From: Comamonadaceae bacterium UBA2121
GTDB taxonomy: Bacteria; Pseudomonadota; Gammaproteobacteria; Burkholderiales; Burkholderiaceae_C
Direction: 5' to 3'
Length of the DNA: 64,000 nt
Assembly (NCBI GenBank): GCA_002331385.1
Contig: DCYB01000012.1
Span: forward strand, 248,001 to 312,000
A program made the position numbers and the translations under genes. The notes beneath the pieces are model-generated. The model saw only the letters and a program-made list of their open reading frames with translations. It was not told the origin of the DNA and did not search any database. Below, piece after piece: positions 32,506 through 42,158 of the stretch; position 1 is the first letter of the stretch; every line of letters starts with the position of its first letter.

Positions 32506-33810
32506 ATGAAGTTATTCTTCACTCGCCCGGTCTGGATCAGAGCATTGCTGATTGCCCTGACATTCACCCTCTGCGCAGTGAGTGTGCGGGTGTTTTTCGG
32601 ATACCCACGCTGTCAGAACGACGAGTTGAATTGGATACATATTGCGCACAGCCTGGATAAAGGGGTGGATTGGCCGGTATCGGGGCCATCGTTCATGTAT
32701 GTACTGCGTGAATTGAAATCACTGACGCAGAGGCAATATGCGCACCTGATTTCGGGCATGGGCATATTCAGCGTATTCGTGGGCACCCTGCTGATCATTC
32801 TTGGCTATTCCAGACTCCGGATAACCCGTCCCGGCGTCATTCTGGTGGCCTTGTCACTTTCCAGCTATTTCTGGGTGCCTTTGCTGGAAGCGCGGCCCCA
32901 ACAATGGGGACAGATCCAGGTTTTCATTGGTTCGATTGCCGTATGGCTCTGGTTGCACAAGCGCGGAGGCTGGTTGTTCTTTCCAGTCCTGATCCTGGCT
33001 TCCGTCTCCCACATATTGAGCCACGCGATCCTCGTGTTCATGTGCGCCACCCTGGCTTTGGCCGATTATTTTGAAAATCGCCCTTTGACCCGACGCCATG
33101 CCGTCGTCATCGCATGCGTTTTGCTCAGCCTAGGAATTTACCTCCTGCCTTCAGGCCCCTACCAAACCATGCTCAGGGATATAGAGCAGATTCATTTACG
33201 TAAATTGCTTGTTGTTGCCCCTTACCTTGGCGCAGCTGCGTTGGCCCTGATATTCGCCCTGTTGACACTCCAACCCAAGCTGCATTGGCGCCCCGATTGG
33301 TCGCGTGCGACGGCACGGTATGCATTGACGCACCAACGCCGTATTTCCATACTGGTCCTCGCAATTTTCTTCGTGGCCATGGCGATCCAGGCGTCTGTTC
33401 TTCCTGCTGCGTCGTGGCTGCCATATGGCGGATCCATCTGGACATTTTTCATCTTCCAGACGGGCAACCTGCTCTTTGCCCTCCTGTTCATTCACGGGCT
33501 CTTTGCCTTTTTGCGCGCCGGCTCCGATCAAGCCATCGACTTGTCCCACGCACGCATGCTGGTCTGGTCACTGATTGCATTTGCTGCGCTGGGAGCCATC
33601 ACCCTGATCGCTTCGTTCTGGATGCACGACTCCAACTGGGTTCTCCGGTTGATCAACTATTGCATCCTTTTCGCCGCCCCTATTGCCGCATTGGGCCTCG
33701 AACAATTCCAAGTGCTTAAGCGGCGTCCACTGCTCTATCTGCTGATCCTTCCTTTCATCTTCGTCAGTATTGGTCAGGCCGTTCGGCCTATCGGTTACCT
33801 TGGCTGCTGA
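32506..33810 (+). CDS. Polytopic membrane protein, GT-C-like
   Basis: A 434-residue protein with about 10-11 transmembrane helices that I cannot name. After the first helix it carries an acidic NDELNWIHIAHSL segment, where GT-C glycosyltransferases place their catalytic Asp/Glu, so a GT-C-type transferase is the best guess. The rest is hydrophobic with short loops. It begins 19 bases after nadM, so it may be read through from the NAD operon, though its function fits the glycosyltransferase genes that follow. No ribosome binding site stands out. Confidence 0.6.
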   Translation: MKLFFTRPVWIRALLIALTFTLCAVSVRVFFGYPRCQNDELNWIHIAHSLDKGVDWPVSGPSFMYVLRELKSLTQRQYAHLISGMGIFSVFVGTLLIILGYSRLRITRPGVILVALSLSSYFWVPLLEARPQQWGQIQVFIGSIAVWLWLHKRGGWLFFPVLILASVSHILSHAILVFMCATLALADYFENRPLTRRHAVVIACVLLSLGIYLLPSGPYQTMLRDIEQIHLRKLLVVAPYLGAAALALIFALLTLQPKLHWRPDWSRATARYALTHQRRISILVLAIFFVAMAIQASVLPAASWLPYGGSIWTFFIFQTGNLLFALLFIHGLFAFLRAGSDQAIDLSHARMLVWSLIAFAALGAITLIASFWMHDSNWVLRLINYCILFAAPIAALGLEQFQVLKRRPLLYLLILPFIFVSIGQAVRPIGYLGC

Positions 33811-33937
33811 GATCTGCTGCAGAGCCTCCCCCAACTCACAAATACACATAGGCTCACAGCCGCAGGCGCCCGTCGTGTCACTCTTGGTTTGATAGACTCA
33901 ACAATTGCCGTCCTCCGCCCACCAAAGTCCCATCCAA

Positions 33938-35947
33938 ATGGCAAGAATCTCCAAGACTTCCGCCGCATTTGCAATATTTTTGATTGCTGTAACTCTTTGC
34001 GTCTATCTACCGGGTCTGAACAATCAATTGATTTTTGACGACTTGCGCCTGAGTGAGGGGAATTTCTTTGAGCGCTACGGGAGCCTGCTGCAGTTCAAGC
34101 AGCGCATGCTGTCGTATGGGAGCTTTGTCTGGGTGCAGAAACTATTCGGAGAAGGCTGGTGGAAGCAACATCTGTTCAATGTCTTCCTTCACATTCTGAC
34201 CGTGGGTGCGCTGTATGCGTTGTTCAAGGCACTGCTGCAACGCACCCAGTTCCCCCAGGACATCGAACACCAGGAGCATTTCCAGGCGTCGCGCAAGGCT
34301 GCGCTGCGCGTGGGTCTTGTGGTGTTTGCACTGAATCCGGTGGCCGTGTATGCGGTGGGCTACCTGATCCAGCGCTCGATTGTCATGGCGACACTGTTTG
34401 CCGTTCTGGCCTGCTTCGCCTATGTGCGTGGATTGGAGACAGGCCGCATCGGCTGGTATGTGGGCGCGGTCGTCGCATACATCGCTGCGGCGCTTTCCAA
34501 GGAACAAGCGGCACTGACCGTTGCCATGGCCGTGCCCTTGTATATCTACATACGCCGGCCATCCTGGAAAACCATTCTGTATGTGTCCGGCGCTACCGCG
34601 ATCGTGCTGGCGCTGGCCATTGGTGTCGTGCTCAGCATCTACGGCAACCTGATCGGCAACCTGATCGACGACCAGTCCGTTTCCTATGTCAAGCAATTGC
34701 AGGCCATCAACCCGGATGTAGGCGGCAAGGTCTACGGCCTCAGCATTCTCAATCAAGCGGCCCTCTTTTTTGTCTATGGATTCCTCTGGATCGTGCCGTA
34801 CGTGGGAATGATGTCGATCGACATGCGGCCTGCTTTTCCGGTTTCATTCGGCTCCGCGCTGCACCTCATCGGAGCCATCGCCTATCTGGCGCTGCTGCTC
34901 GCCTCCATCTGGGCTGTGCTGCGTAAGGATGGCGTGCTGCGCTTTGCCGCACTGTGCCTTTTATTTCCACTCTTCTGGTTTTTCACCGAGTTCGCGGTGG
35001 TCTGGGTGCAGGATCCGCTGGTGCTATACCGCAGCTATCTGTGGGCCGTCGGCATACCGGGACTGATCGCGATCGTGCTCACAGGCTTCAGGCCGCGCAC
35101 CATCTATGCGGTTGGCATCGTTCTGGCACTGATTCTCGGCGCGTTGTCCGTCGAGCGCGTGATGTCCATGCGTGACGCCGAAACGGTCTGGGAAGACGCA
35201 GCGAGCAAAGTGGACCTCAAAGCACCTGCCAACGCGTTGGGCCGTTATCGTCCGTATCTGAATCTCGGTACCGAGCGCATGGAGCGCGGACGTTACGTGC
35301 AGGCCGAACGCGATTTCATGACTGCCGACTCGCTCAATGATCTGAACGGCAATGCGCGCTTCAGCATTGGTGTCGCCCAGTTGCAGCAAAAGAAATATCC
35401 TGACGCCATTCGCTCCTTCAAGGCTGCGGAAGATCGCGGATATTCAGGGCAGACGCTCTGGTACCAGCGCGCTGAAGCCTATGCGGCCCTTGGACACGCC
35501 AAGGAAGCGTTCGACGCCTTCACCACTGCCCTGCAAGCGGGAAACTCCGACGTTCACGACAACGAAGGGGCCCGCCAACTGACCGAGCGCACCCATCTGC
35601 GACGCGCCGAAATGGGGATGACGATTCAGAAATATGGCGAGGCGGTGAAAGACTACGAGGCGGCACTGACATCGTCGCCTGGCAACTCCCGCGCCGCCGT
35701 CGGCCTCGCCATGGCGCTGACCGGTTTGGGCGAATCCGCCAAAGCCAAAGAACAGATGGATGCCCTGATTGCGCGCACCCCCAGCGGCCCCGCGTACTAC
35801 GCCCGCGCCATGGCCCAATACGGCCTGAAAAACACCGACGCCGCACTGAAAGACCTCGACGAAGCCACCAGGGCGGACCCGGCAAATGCGCAACGCTACG
35901 CAATGGCCGAAGCCCAATTGAGCGGCAAGCCTGCCCCCAAGCCTTGA
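33938..35947 (+). CDS. GT-C-like membrane protein with C-terminal TPR repeats
   Basis: A 669-residue protein. The N-terminal half (about 1-400) has roughly ten helices, with LNNQLIFDDLRLSEG after the first helix, similar to the acidic loop of PMT/GT-C enzymes. The C-terminal half (about 430-660) is soluble with about five to six tetratricopeptide-type repeats (for example YVQAERDFMTADSLNDLNGN, YGEAVKDYEAAL, NTDAALKDLDEATRADP). Membrane-plus-TPR architectures occur in O-mannosyl and O-GlcNAc type transferases. ATG 33938 is preferred to an upstream TTG. The substrate is unknown. Confidence 0.65.
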   Translation: MARISKTSAAFAIFLIAVTLCVYLPGLNNQLIFDDLRLSEGNFFERYGSLLQFKQRMLSYGSFVWVQKLFGEGWWKQHLFNVFLHILTVGALYALFKALLQRTQFPQDIEHQEHFQASRKAALRVGLVVFALNPVAVYAVGYLIQRSIVMATLFAVLACFAYVRGLETGRIGWYVGAVVAYIAAALSKEQAALTVAMAVPLYIYIRRPSWKTILYVSGATAIVLALAIGVVLSIYGNLIGNLIDDQSVSYVKQLQAINPDVGGKVYGLSILNQAALFFVYGFLWIVPYVGMMSIDMRPAFPVSFGSALHLIGAIAYLALLLASIWAVLRKDGVLRFAALCLLFPLFWFFTEFAVVWVQDPLVLYRSYLWAVGIPGLIAIVLTGFRPRTIYAVGIVLALILGALSVERVMSMRDAETVWEDAASKVDLKAPANALGRYRPYLNLGTERMERGRYVQAERDFMTADSLNDLNGNARFSIGVAQLQQKKYPDAIRSFKAAEDRGYSGQTLWYQRAEAYAALGHAKEAFDAFTTALQAGNSDVHDNEGARQLTERTHLRRAEMGMTIQKYGEAVKDYEAALTSSPGNSRAAVGLAMALTGLGESAKAKEQMDALIARTPSGPAYYARAMAQYGLKNTDAALKDLDEATRADPANAQRYAMAEAQLSGKPAPKP

Positions 35948-35975
35948 TCGGCCGGAACCAGGACACCCCAACACC

Positions 35976-37847
35976 ATGGCCCTTCGCGTTCTGCACATAG
36001 GCAAGTTCTACCCCCCCTATCGCGGGGGTATGGAAGTGTTTCTTGCTGACCTGATCAGCGAGCAGCGCAGACAAGGAATCGACGCCCATGCGCTGGTTCA
36101 CGGCGACCCTGAGGCGGATGATCCACCGTGGGTCAAACGCGTGCCGGTACAGTTCAGTCTGGTCTATGCCCCTATGGCAATGGGCTTTCGCACCGCGTTG
36201 GGCGATGCCATCGCGCGCATCCGCCCGGATGTGTTGCACCTGCATCTGCCCAACAACTCCGCTCTATGGGCGCTGACACTGCCCATTGCACGCAAGATCC
36301 CGTGGGTCATCCACTGGCAATCGGACATCGTCTTCTCGGAGATCAAATGGTCAGTAGCGCTCGCCTACATGCTCTACAAGCCATTCGAGCAGGCGCTTTT
36401 GGAGCGCAGTGCCCAGATCATCGCCACAACACCACCTTATCTCGAAGCGAGCAAAGCCCTTAGCAACTGGCATAACAAGACCGCCATCATTCCTCTGGGC
36501 ATCAACGTGGCCGATATTCCCGCGCCGGTCGAGCTGCCCCCTGAAATAGGTTGGCGTGCAGACACCCAGCTCAAATTGCTCTCCGTTGGGCGTCTTATCT
36601 ATTACAAAGGCTTTGAAACACTGATCGAAGCGGTCAGCGCCATGCCCGGCGTGGAGCTGCTGATTGTGGGCGAGGGAGAACTTCGCCCCCAGTTGGAAGC
36701 ACAGATCAAAGAAACCTGTCACCCTGGAAAAGCGCCGCAAATCCGGCTGCTGGGGGCCATAGAAGATGCGCAGAAGCATACCTTGCTGGCTCAATGCGAT
36801 GTCTTCTGTCTCGCCTCGCGTGAGCGCACCGAAGCCTATGGTATCGCCGTATTGGAGGCAATGGTGCACGGGCGCCCTTGCGTCGTCACCGACCTGCCGG
36901 GCTCAGGCATGCCGTGGATCGTCGCACAGGCCAAAAGCGGGCTGCGCGTGCCCTATGAGGACCTACACGCATGGCGCAGCCACATTGCCCGCATGCAACA
37001 CGATATCGCACTGCGCGAACGCTGCGGGAAAGCTGGTATTGAGGCGATCCAGCGCCTCTTCAGCATGGGACCTTGCGAACGCGAGATCAACCGCTACTAC
37101 CGAAGCCTTGTGCCGGAATCCACTGTCAGCTGCACACACAAGGGACTGATGATCGTCGTAAGCGCACGCAATCAGGAGCGGCATATCGCGCACATCATCC
37201 AACGCGTAGCCGCTCTCGCGCCCGAAGCCGTTATCGTGGTAGTGGACAACCGCAGCACCGATGCCACCAGCCGACTCGCGGAAGTAAACGGAGCACTCGT
37301 ACTGCGCCCACTGCTAGCCATGACCACATGGGGAGCCTTGCAGACTGGCTTACGTTATGCACAAGCCCATGGCTACGAGACAGTTGTGACCATCGACGCA
37401 GACAGCTATTACGAGGTAGAGGAACTACCCACCCTGCTGCATGCAGTGCGGCAAAACCCGAACGCCGACCTCTCAGTGGCCTACTTCGCTACCAAGCACA
37501 GCCTCACCCGCCGCTTCGCATGGCAGTGGTATCGGCTCTTGACCGGATTCAAAATTCAGGATTTCGTCTCGGGCTTCCGGGTTTACCGGCGCGCCGCGAT
37601 CAGCGTAGCGATATCAGCGGATGCCACACTGCTCGATTATCAGGATCTCGGAATCTACATTCTCATGCGCAAGCGCGGCATGAAAATTCTAGAGGTAGCT
37701 CTGGAAATGCGAACCGCCAAAGAAGACATCTCCGGGATTTTTCGCTCTTGGGGACAAGCAATTCGCTATTTCGCATTGTCTTCGCTGATGGCGTTGGCGC
37801 ATGGACGCGAAAAGGAACGCAGCCCAGAACAGACATCGGGGAAATAG
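35976..37847 (+). CDS. Two-domain glycosyltransferase, GT4 fused to GT2
   Basis: A 623-residue fusion. Residues 1-375 form a GT-B fold GT4 enzyme: N-terminal LHIGKFYPPYRGGME, LLSVGRLIYYKGFETLIEA, and the ERTEAYGIAVLE nucleotide-sugar motif. From about 388 a GT-A fold GT2 domain follows (LMIVVSARNQERHI, VVDNRSTDATS, DxD in TIDADSYYEVEE near 473). Both active-site motifs are intact, so two sequential transfers by one chain are likely. It lies 28 bases after the TPR gene and converges on the polysaccharide operon. Acceptor and donors are unknown. Confidence 0.85.
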   Translation: MALRVLHIGKFYPPYRGGMEVFLADLISEQRRQGIDAHALVHGDPEADDPPWVKRVPVQFSLVYAPMAMGFRTALGDAIARIRPDVLHLHLPNNSALWALTLPIARKIPWVIHWQSDIVFSEIKWSVALAYMLYKPFEQALLERSAQIIATTPPYLEASKALSNWHNKTAIIPLGINVADIPAPVELPPEIGWRADTQLKLLSVGRLIYYKGFETLIEAVSAMPGVELLIVGEGELRPQLEAQIKETCHPGKAPQIRLLGAIEDAQKHTLLAQCDVFCLASRERTEAYGIAVLEAMVHGRPCVVTDLPGSGMPWIVAQAKSGLRVPYEDLHAWRSHIARMQHDIALRERCGKAGIEAIQRLFSMGPCEREINRYYRSLVPESTVSCTHKGLMIVVSARNQERHIAHIIQRVAALAPEAVIVVVDNRSTDATSRLAEVNGALVLRPLLAMTTWGALQTGLRYAQAHGYETVVTIDADSYYEVEELPTLLHAVRQNPNADLSVAYFATKHSLTRRFAWQWYRLLTGFKIQDFVSGFRVYRRAAISVAISADATLLDYQDLGIYILMRKRGMKILEVALEMRTAKEDISGIFRSWGQAIRYFALSSLMALAHGREKERSPEQTSGK

Positions 37848-37879
37848 GCTGCAGTAGCCGCTCCATTCTCGTCCGCGAC

Positions 37880-39058
37880 TCAAGCCATCAGTTGCTCGTA
37901 AATTGCGCTGGTGCGCATGGCACATTGCTCCCAGCTAAATGTCCGCGCACGTTGCACTCCGCGAAGCGATGCCGCCGCATTCCACTGTTCATCTTCGAGA
38001 CCACGACGGAGCGCTTGCGAAATCGCGCCTTCATCTTCAGGCTGAACCGTCAATGCCACGTCACCCACCACCTCAGGCAACGAAGAGCTGGAGGAAGTCA
38101 AAACAGGCGCACCGGACGCCATAGCTTCCAGCGGCGGCAGACCGAAGCCCTCATATAGAGAAGGAAAACAAAACAAACGGGCGCCGGAGTACAGAAAGGG
38201 CAGATCTTCCTGCGCAACAAAATCGAGATATCTGAGCCAACCTGCTTGCGCGCCTCGCAGCATCAAGTCGTGGATTTCCTCAGCCTGCCAACCTCGCGAA
38301 CCGCCTAGTACTAAGGGATAGCGTTGACGCAATGCGTCAGGCAATTGCCCATAGGCTCGTATCAAACGAGCCAGATTTTTTCGCGGTTCAATCGTGCCCA
38401 CATAGAGTGCATAGCGCCCATGATCCAAACCGAGTCTGCGCAATGTCTGCAGCGAGTCCTGGAAACTCCTCGGATGGTAGGACGCATCCACTCCCAAAGG
38501 AATTGCGCTGATCCGGTCTTCCGGCCAACCAAAATGCGCAATCACCTCGCGCCTTACTGCTTCGGCATCGGTAATCAGATAGTCGGCCCGTGCAACCGAT
38601 TTAGGCAGATCCCGGTGGAGCAACTCCACACGCGCCGCCGGGTGAAACTCGGGGCATACGACATGAGAGAGGTCATGAATCGTCGCCACCGATTGGCCAG
38701 GGAACGGCGGCAGAAAATAATTGGGCGAATGAAACAAAGCATCGCCCAATTGCCTCATGCGCCACTGTGACCACAACGGCATCAGCATTGAATATGCACG
38801 CACCGCATACTTATTGCCCGCGAGCACGCGCCGCAGTGTTGGCTTGTTCAACTGTTCTGTGGAAACAGTTTTCGCACGGTCCAACACCGCCTGCTCACTG
38901 ACCCATTGACCGAGAGAGTAGAAACGCAACGAATCAACCCCATCGCAATGCGGGAGTCTGGTCGCCAATTCGTAAGCGTATCGACCGATACCGGTCAATG
39001 GTGCATGGATCGCATCCGCCCCCAGAATCACCTGCGCCACGTTAAGCGGCTCCAGCAT
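37880..39058 (-). CDS. GT4 glycosyltransferase (last gene of the polysaccharide operon)
   Basis: A 392-residue GT-B fold transferase. Motifs: ADAIHAPLTGIGRYAYEL near the N-terminus, YVGTIEPRKNLARLIRAY, and the EGFGLPPLE donor-binding motif followed by MASGAPVL. It overlaps rmd by 17 bases. With gmd and rmd directly upstream it is a candidate D-rhamnosyltransferase. That is inference from context. Confidence 0.9.
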   Translation of the reverse strand: MLEPLNVAQVILGADAIHAPLTGIGRYAYELATRLPHCDGVDSLRFYSLGQWVSEQAVLDRAKTVSTEQLNKPTLRRVLAGNKYAVRAYSMLMPLWSQWRMRQLGDALFHSPNYFLPPFPGQSVATIHDLSHVVCPEFHPAARVELLHRDLPKSVARADYLITDAEAVRREVIAHFGWPEDRISAIPLGVDASYHPRSFQDSLQTLRRLGLDHGRYALYVGTIEPRKNLARLIRAYGQLPDALRQRYPLVLGGSRGWQAEEIHDLMLRGAQAGWLRYLDFVAQEDLPFLYSGARLFCFPSLYEGFGLPPLEAMASGAPVLTSSSSSLPEVVGDVALTVQPEDEGAISQALRRGLEDEQWNAAASLRGVQRARTFSWEQCAMRTSAIYEQLMA

Positions 39059-39950
39059 TGCTGGTCAACATCCACTCCAACGTATCCTCCAACGGGCGCG
39101 GATTCCACCCTCCAATGAGACCGCTCAGTCGCGATGCGTCACCACACAGAGTCTTGACTTCATTCGCTCGCACAAAGGCCGGGTTGGTGAGCGCATGAAT
39201 CGAATGCCCGGTGATACGCTCTGCCATCTGAAGCACCTCGCGCAGTGACACCAGATGGCCGGAACATACGTTCACCACCTGCCCCACGGCTGATGGAGAA
39301 TCCAGCAGCGCCCGATAAGCAGACACAACATCGCGCACATCAGAGAAATCACGCCAGACTTCCATATTGCCCAGTTCAATCACATCCGCTTGCCGGCGGA
39401 AGTGGCTGACGATCTTGGGCAGCAGAAAGCTCTCAGACTGCCCCACGCCGGTGTAATTGAAAGGCCGCGTGATCGTGATCGGCAATTTGTCCATCCACAA
39501 GCGCGCCATGTACTCCATGGCCAACTTGCTCACAGCATAGTCATTGGCTGGATTGGGCTGGGTGCTTTCCGAAAGCGCGCCTTCCGTGGTATTGCCATAG
39601 ATATTGGCACTACTGGCCAACAACACCCGCTCAGGCTTTTGTGCTGCGTCCAAACCAGCAAGCGCTACCAACAAATTGCGCGTGCCCACGAGATTCACGT
39701 CATAGAACGCACGTGCATCGCTGTGACCCACAAACGCGATCGCCGCGAGGTGAACCACGGCCTTCGGTTGCACTTGCTGAATCCAGGCGTTCAACGCGGA
39801 AGCATCCCGCAAATCCACATGCTGGTAGCGTGCCCTGCCCGGCTCGGGGTGAGAACCCAGCCCCCAAACCTCCCAGCCGTGCTGTTCCAATTCACGTGTC
39901 AAAAATTGACCTGTGAAACCATTGACGCCAGTAATCAAAACACGCCGCAT
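39042..39950 (-). CDS. rmd: GDP-6-deoxy-D-mannose reductase (Rmd-like)
   Basis: A 302-residue short-chain dehydrogenase of the extended NAD-epimerase family. It has GVNGFTG (8-14) for cofactor binding, the SSANIYG block and the YAVSK catalytic Tyr/Lys pair. Placed 11 bases after gmd, it most probably reduces GDP-4-keto-6-deoxymannose to GDP-D-rhamnose. GDP-6-deoxy-D-talose is the main alternative product. Confidence 0.82.
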   Translation of the reverse strand: MRRVLITGVNGFTGQFLTRELEQHGWEVWGLGSHPEPGRARYQHVDLRDASALNAWIQQVQPKAVVHLAAIAFVGHSDARAFYDVNLVGTRNLLVALAGLDAAQKPERVLLASSANIYGNTTEGALSESTQPNPANDYAVSKLAMEYMARLWMDKLPITITRPFNYTGVGQSESFLLPKIVSHFRRQADVIELGNMEVWRDFSDVRDVVSAYRALLDSPSAVGQVVNVCSGHLVSLREVLQMAERITGHSIHALTNPAFVRANEVKTLCGDASRLSGLIGGWNPRPLEDTLEWMLTSNAGAA

Positions 39951-39961
39951 CCGGGTTGTCC

Positions 39962-40996
39962 TCAGAATGAGAAGCCAGCTTCGTTACGCCGAATGTCAGC
40001 CTCGACCATCATCTGGCAAAGCTGTTCTAAGGTCGTGGTTGGTTTCCAGCCCAACTCTCGCTGTGCCTTCTCGGGATTTCCAATCAGCAAATCCACTTCA
40101 GCCGGACGATAGAACTTGGGGTTCACACGCACCAAAGTCTTGCCAGAAGCTGCATCAATACCGACTTCGGACTCGGCAGCGCCTTGCCACTTCAGTTCAA
40201 AGCCAGCCGCCTTCGCCGCCATCGACACAAAATCACGCACGGTTTCGGTACGGTTGGTAGCAAGCACGTAGGTGTCCGGCTTGTCTGCCTGAAGAATACG
40301 CCACATTCCTTCCACGTAGTCCTTGGCGTAGCCCCAATCACGCTTGGCATCCAGGTTACCCAGCTCCAGCACATCCAGCTTGCCGAGCTTGATCTTGGCG
40401 AGACTGTCCGTGATCTTGCGGGTGACAAACTCGCGGCCGCGCAGCGGGCTTTCGTGGTTGAAAAGAATTCCGCTGGAGCCGAAGATGTCGTAGCTTTCAC
40501 GGTAGTTAACCGTCATCCAGTGGGCGTACAGCTTCGCCACGCCATAGGGGCTGCGTGGATAAAACGGAGTAGATTCCTTCTGCGGAATTTCCTGTACCTT
40601 GCCGAACATTTCGGAAGTGCTGGCCTGGTAGAAGCGGATCCTGGGGTTGACGATGCGAATCGCTTCAAGCAAATTGACCGCGCCGATGCCCGTGATCTCT
40701 GCGGTGGTGACAGGCTGCTCGAAAGATACACCGACGAAGCTTTGGGCGGCCAAGTTGTAAACCTCAGTTGCCTCGGTTGTTTGCAGCAGACGAACGCTGG
40801 CTGACAAGTCGGTCAAATCGTATTCAACCAGATGAAGATGGGGATGGTTTTGGATACCCAACTCTTCGATGCGCCAGAAATTGACGGAACTGGTACGGCG
40901 GTATGTGCCGTAGACCTTATAGCCTTTTGCGAGAAGTAACTCGGCCAAATAGGCACCGTCTTGGCCGGAAATACCAGTAACGATTGCAACGTTCAT
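39962..40996 (-). CDS. gmd: GDP-mannose 4,6-dehydratase
   Basis: Converts GDP-D-mannose to GDP-4-keto-6-deoxy-D-mannose. It has 344 residues. ITGISGQDGAYL-type cofactor motif at the N-terminus (TGISGQDG, 8-15), RRTSS, the catalytic STSEMFGK and YGVAKLYAHWMTVNYRE with the Tyr/Lys pair. Base composition here is higher in GC than in the genes just upstream. GDP-mannose would come from manC in the same operon. Confidence 0.96.
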   Translation of the reverse strand: MNVAIVTGISGQDGAYLAELLLAKGYKVYGTYRRTSSVNFWRIEELGIQNHPHLHLVEYDLTDLSASVRLLQTTEATEVYNLAAQSFVGVSFEQPVTTAEITGIGAVNLLEAIRIVNPRIRFYQASTSEMFGKVQEIPQKESTPFYPRSPYGVAKLYAHWMTVNYRESYDIFGSSGILFNHESPLRGREFVTRKITDSLAKIKLGKLDVLELGNLDAKRDWGYAKDYVEGMWRILQADKPDTYVLATNRTETVRDFVSMAAKAAGFELKWQGAAESEVGIDAASGKTLVRVNPKFYRPAEVDLLIGNPEKAQRELGWKPTTTLEQLCQMMVEADIRRNEAGFSF

Positions 40997-41003
40997 AAAA
41001 ACC

Positions 41004-42158
41004 TCAGTGAATAGACTTCAAATTACCCAACGCGTCGGCAACCTTACCAATTACCAAATCAATATTAGCATCTAAACCGACCCACAGAGGCAATCTTACC
41101 AGTCGGTCTGAGTACTCATCCGTCACGGACATATCGCCGTGTGTGCGCCCGAAAGATTTTGCTGCTGGAGCCGAATGCAAAGGAACATAGTGAAACACGG
41201 ATCCAACTCCGTTTGACTTCAGATATTCTATAAACGCAGTTCTCTGTCCTAGATTTGGCAACAAGATATAGAACATATGTGCATTATGGGAACATTCCTC
41301 GGGCACAATTGGCAGTCGCAACAAGCCTTCCCTTTCAAAATGCTCCAATGCAGCATTATACTGATTCCAAAGCGCGAGTCTACGACTGTTAATATCATCA
41401 GCCGCCTCCATCTGCGCCCAAAGGAAAGCTGCTATGAGTTCACCTGGCAAGAAGCTGGAGCCAATATCACACCATGTGTACTTGTCTACCTGCCCTCGAA
41501 AAAACTGACTCCGATTTGTCCCCTTCTCACGAATAATTTCCGCACGCTGAACAAAGGTAGCGTCATTTATTAATAATGCACCGCCCTCACCAGAAATGAT
41601 GTTTTTGGTTTCGTGAAAACTAAGGCAACCCATATGTCCAATTGATCCCAGTGGGCGTCCTTTATATGTCGACATAATTCCTTGTGCAGCATCCTCAATA
41701 ACAACCAAGTTATGCCTGCGAGCGAGATCCATGATTACATCCATCTCACAAGCCACTCCAGCGTAGTGAACAGGAACAATCGCGCGCGTCTTTGAGGTAA
41801 TGGCGGCCTCTATCAAATTCTCGTCGATATTCAATGTATCCGGACGAATATCTACAAAAACAGGTATCGCGCCTCGCAAAACAAAGGCGTTAGCAGTAGA
41901 AACAAAAGTATATGACGGCATTATCACCTCGTCACCCGGCCCCAAGTTCGCCAACATAGCAGCCATTTCGAGCGATGCCGTGCATGAGTGAGTTAGAAGT
42001 GCTTTACTCGATCCGGTTATACGCTCCAACCAATGAGAGCAAAGCTTGGTAAACGCGCCATCTCCGGCCAAATGCCCTTTAGCATGCGCCTGAGCTATAT
42101 ACCAAAGCTCTTTTCCCGTCATATAAGGCTTATTAAAAGGTACTAATACGTCAATCAT
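41004..42158 (-). CDS. wecE: dTDP-4-amino-4,6-dideoxygalactose transaminase (WecE/RffA-like)
   Basis: A 384-residue PLP aminotransferase. It resembles E. coli RffA closely across its length, including LTHSCTASLEMAA, EVIMPSYTFVSTANAF, HYAGVACEMD, EDAAQGIMSTYKGRPLG and the PLP-lysine segment SFHETKN. It should convert dTDP-4-keto-6-deoxyglucose to dTDP-Fuc4N. The rmlA/rmlB genes needed for the substrate are not in this window. It overlaps the methyltransferase by four bases and lies seven bases before gmd. Confidence 0.92.
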   Translation of the reverse strand: MIDVLVPFNKPYMTGKELWYIAQAHAKGHLAGDGAFTKLCSHWLERITGSSKALLTHSCTASLEMAAMLANLGPGDEVIMPSYTFVSTANAFVLRGAIPVFVDIRPDTLNIDENLIEAAITSKTRAIVPVHYAGVACEMDVIMDLARRHNLVVIEDAAQGIMSTYKGRPLGSIGHMGCLSFHETKNIISGEGGALLINDATFVQRAEIIREKGTNRSQFFRGQVDKYTWCDIGSSFLPGELIAAFLWAQMEAADDINSRRLALWNQYNAALEHFEREGLLRLPIVPEECSHNAHMFYILLPNLGQRTAFIEYLKSNGVGSVFHYVPLHSAPAAKSFGRTHGDMSVTDEYSDRLVRLPLWVGLDANIDLVIGKVADALGNLKSIH

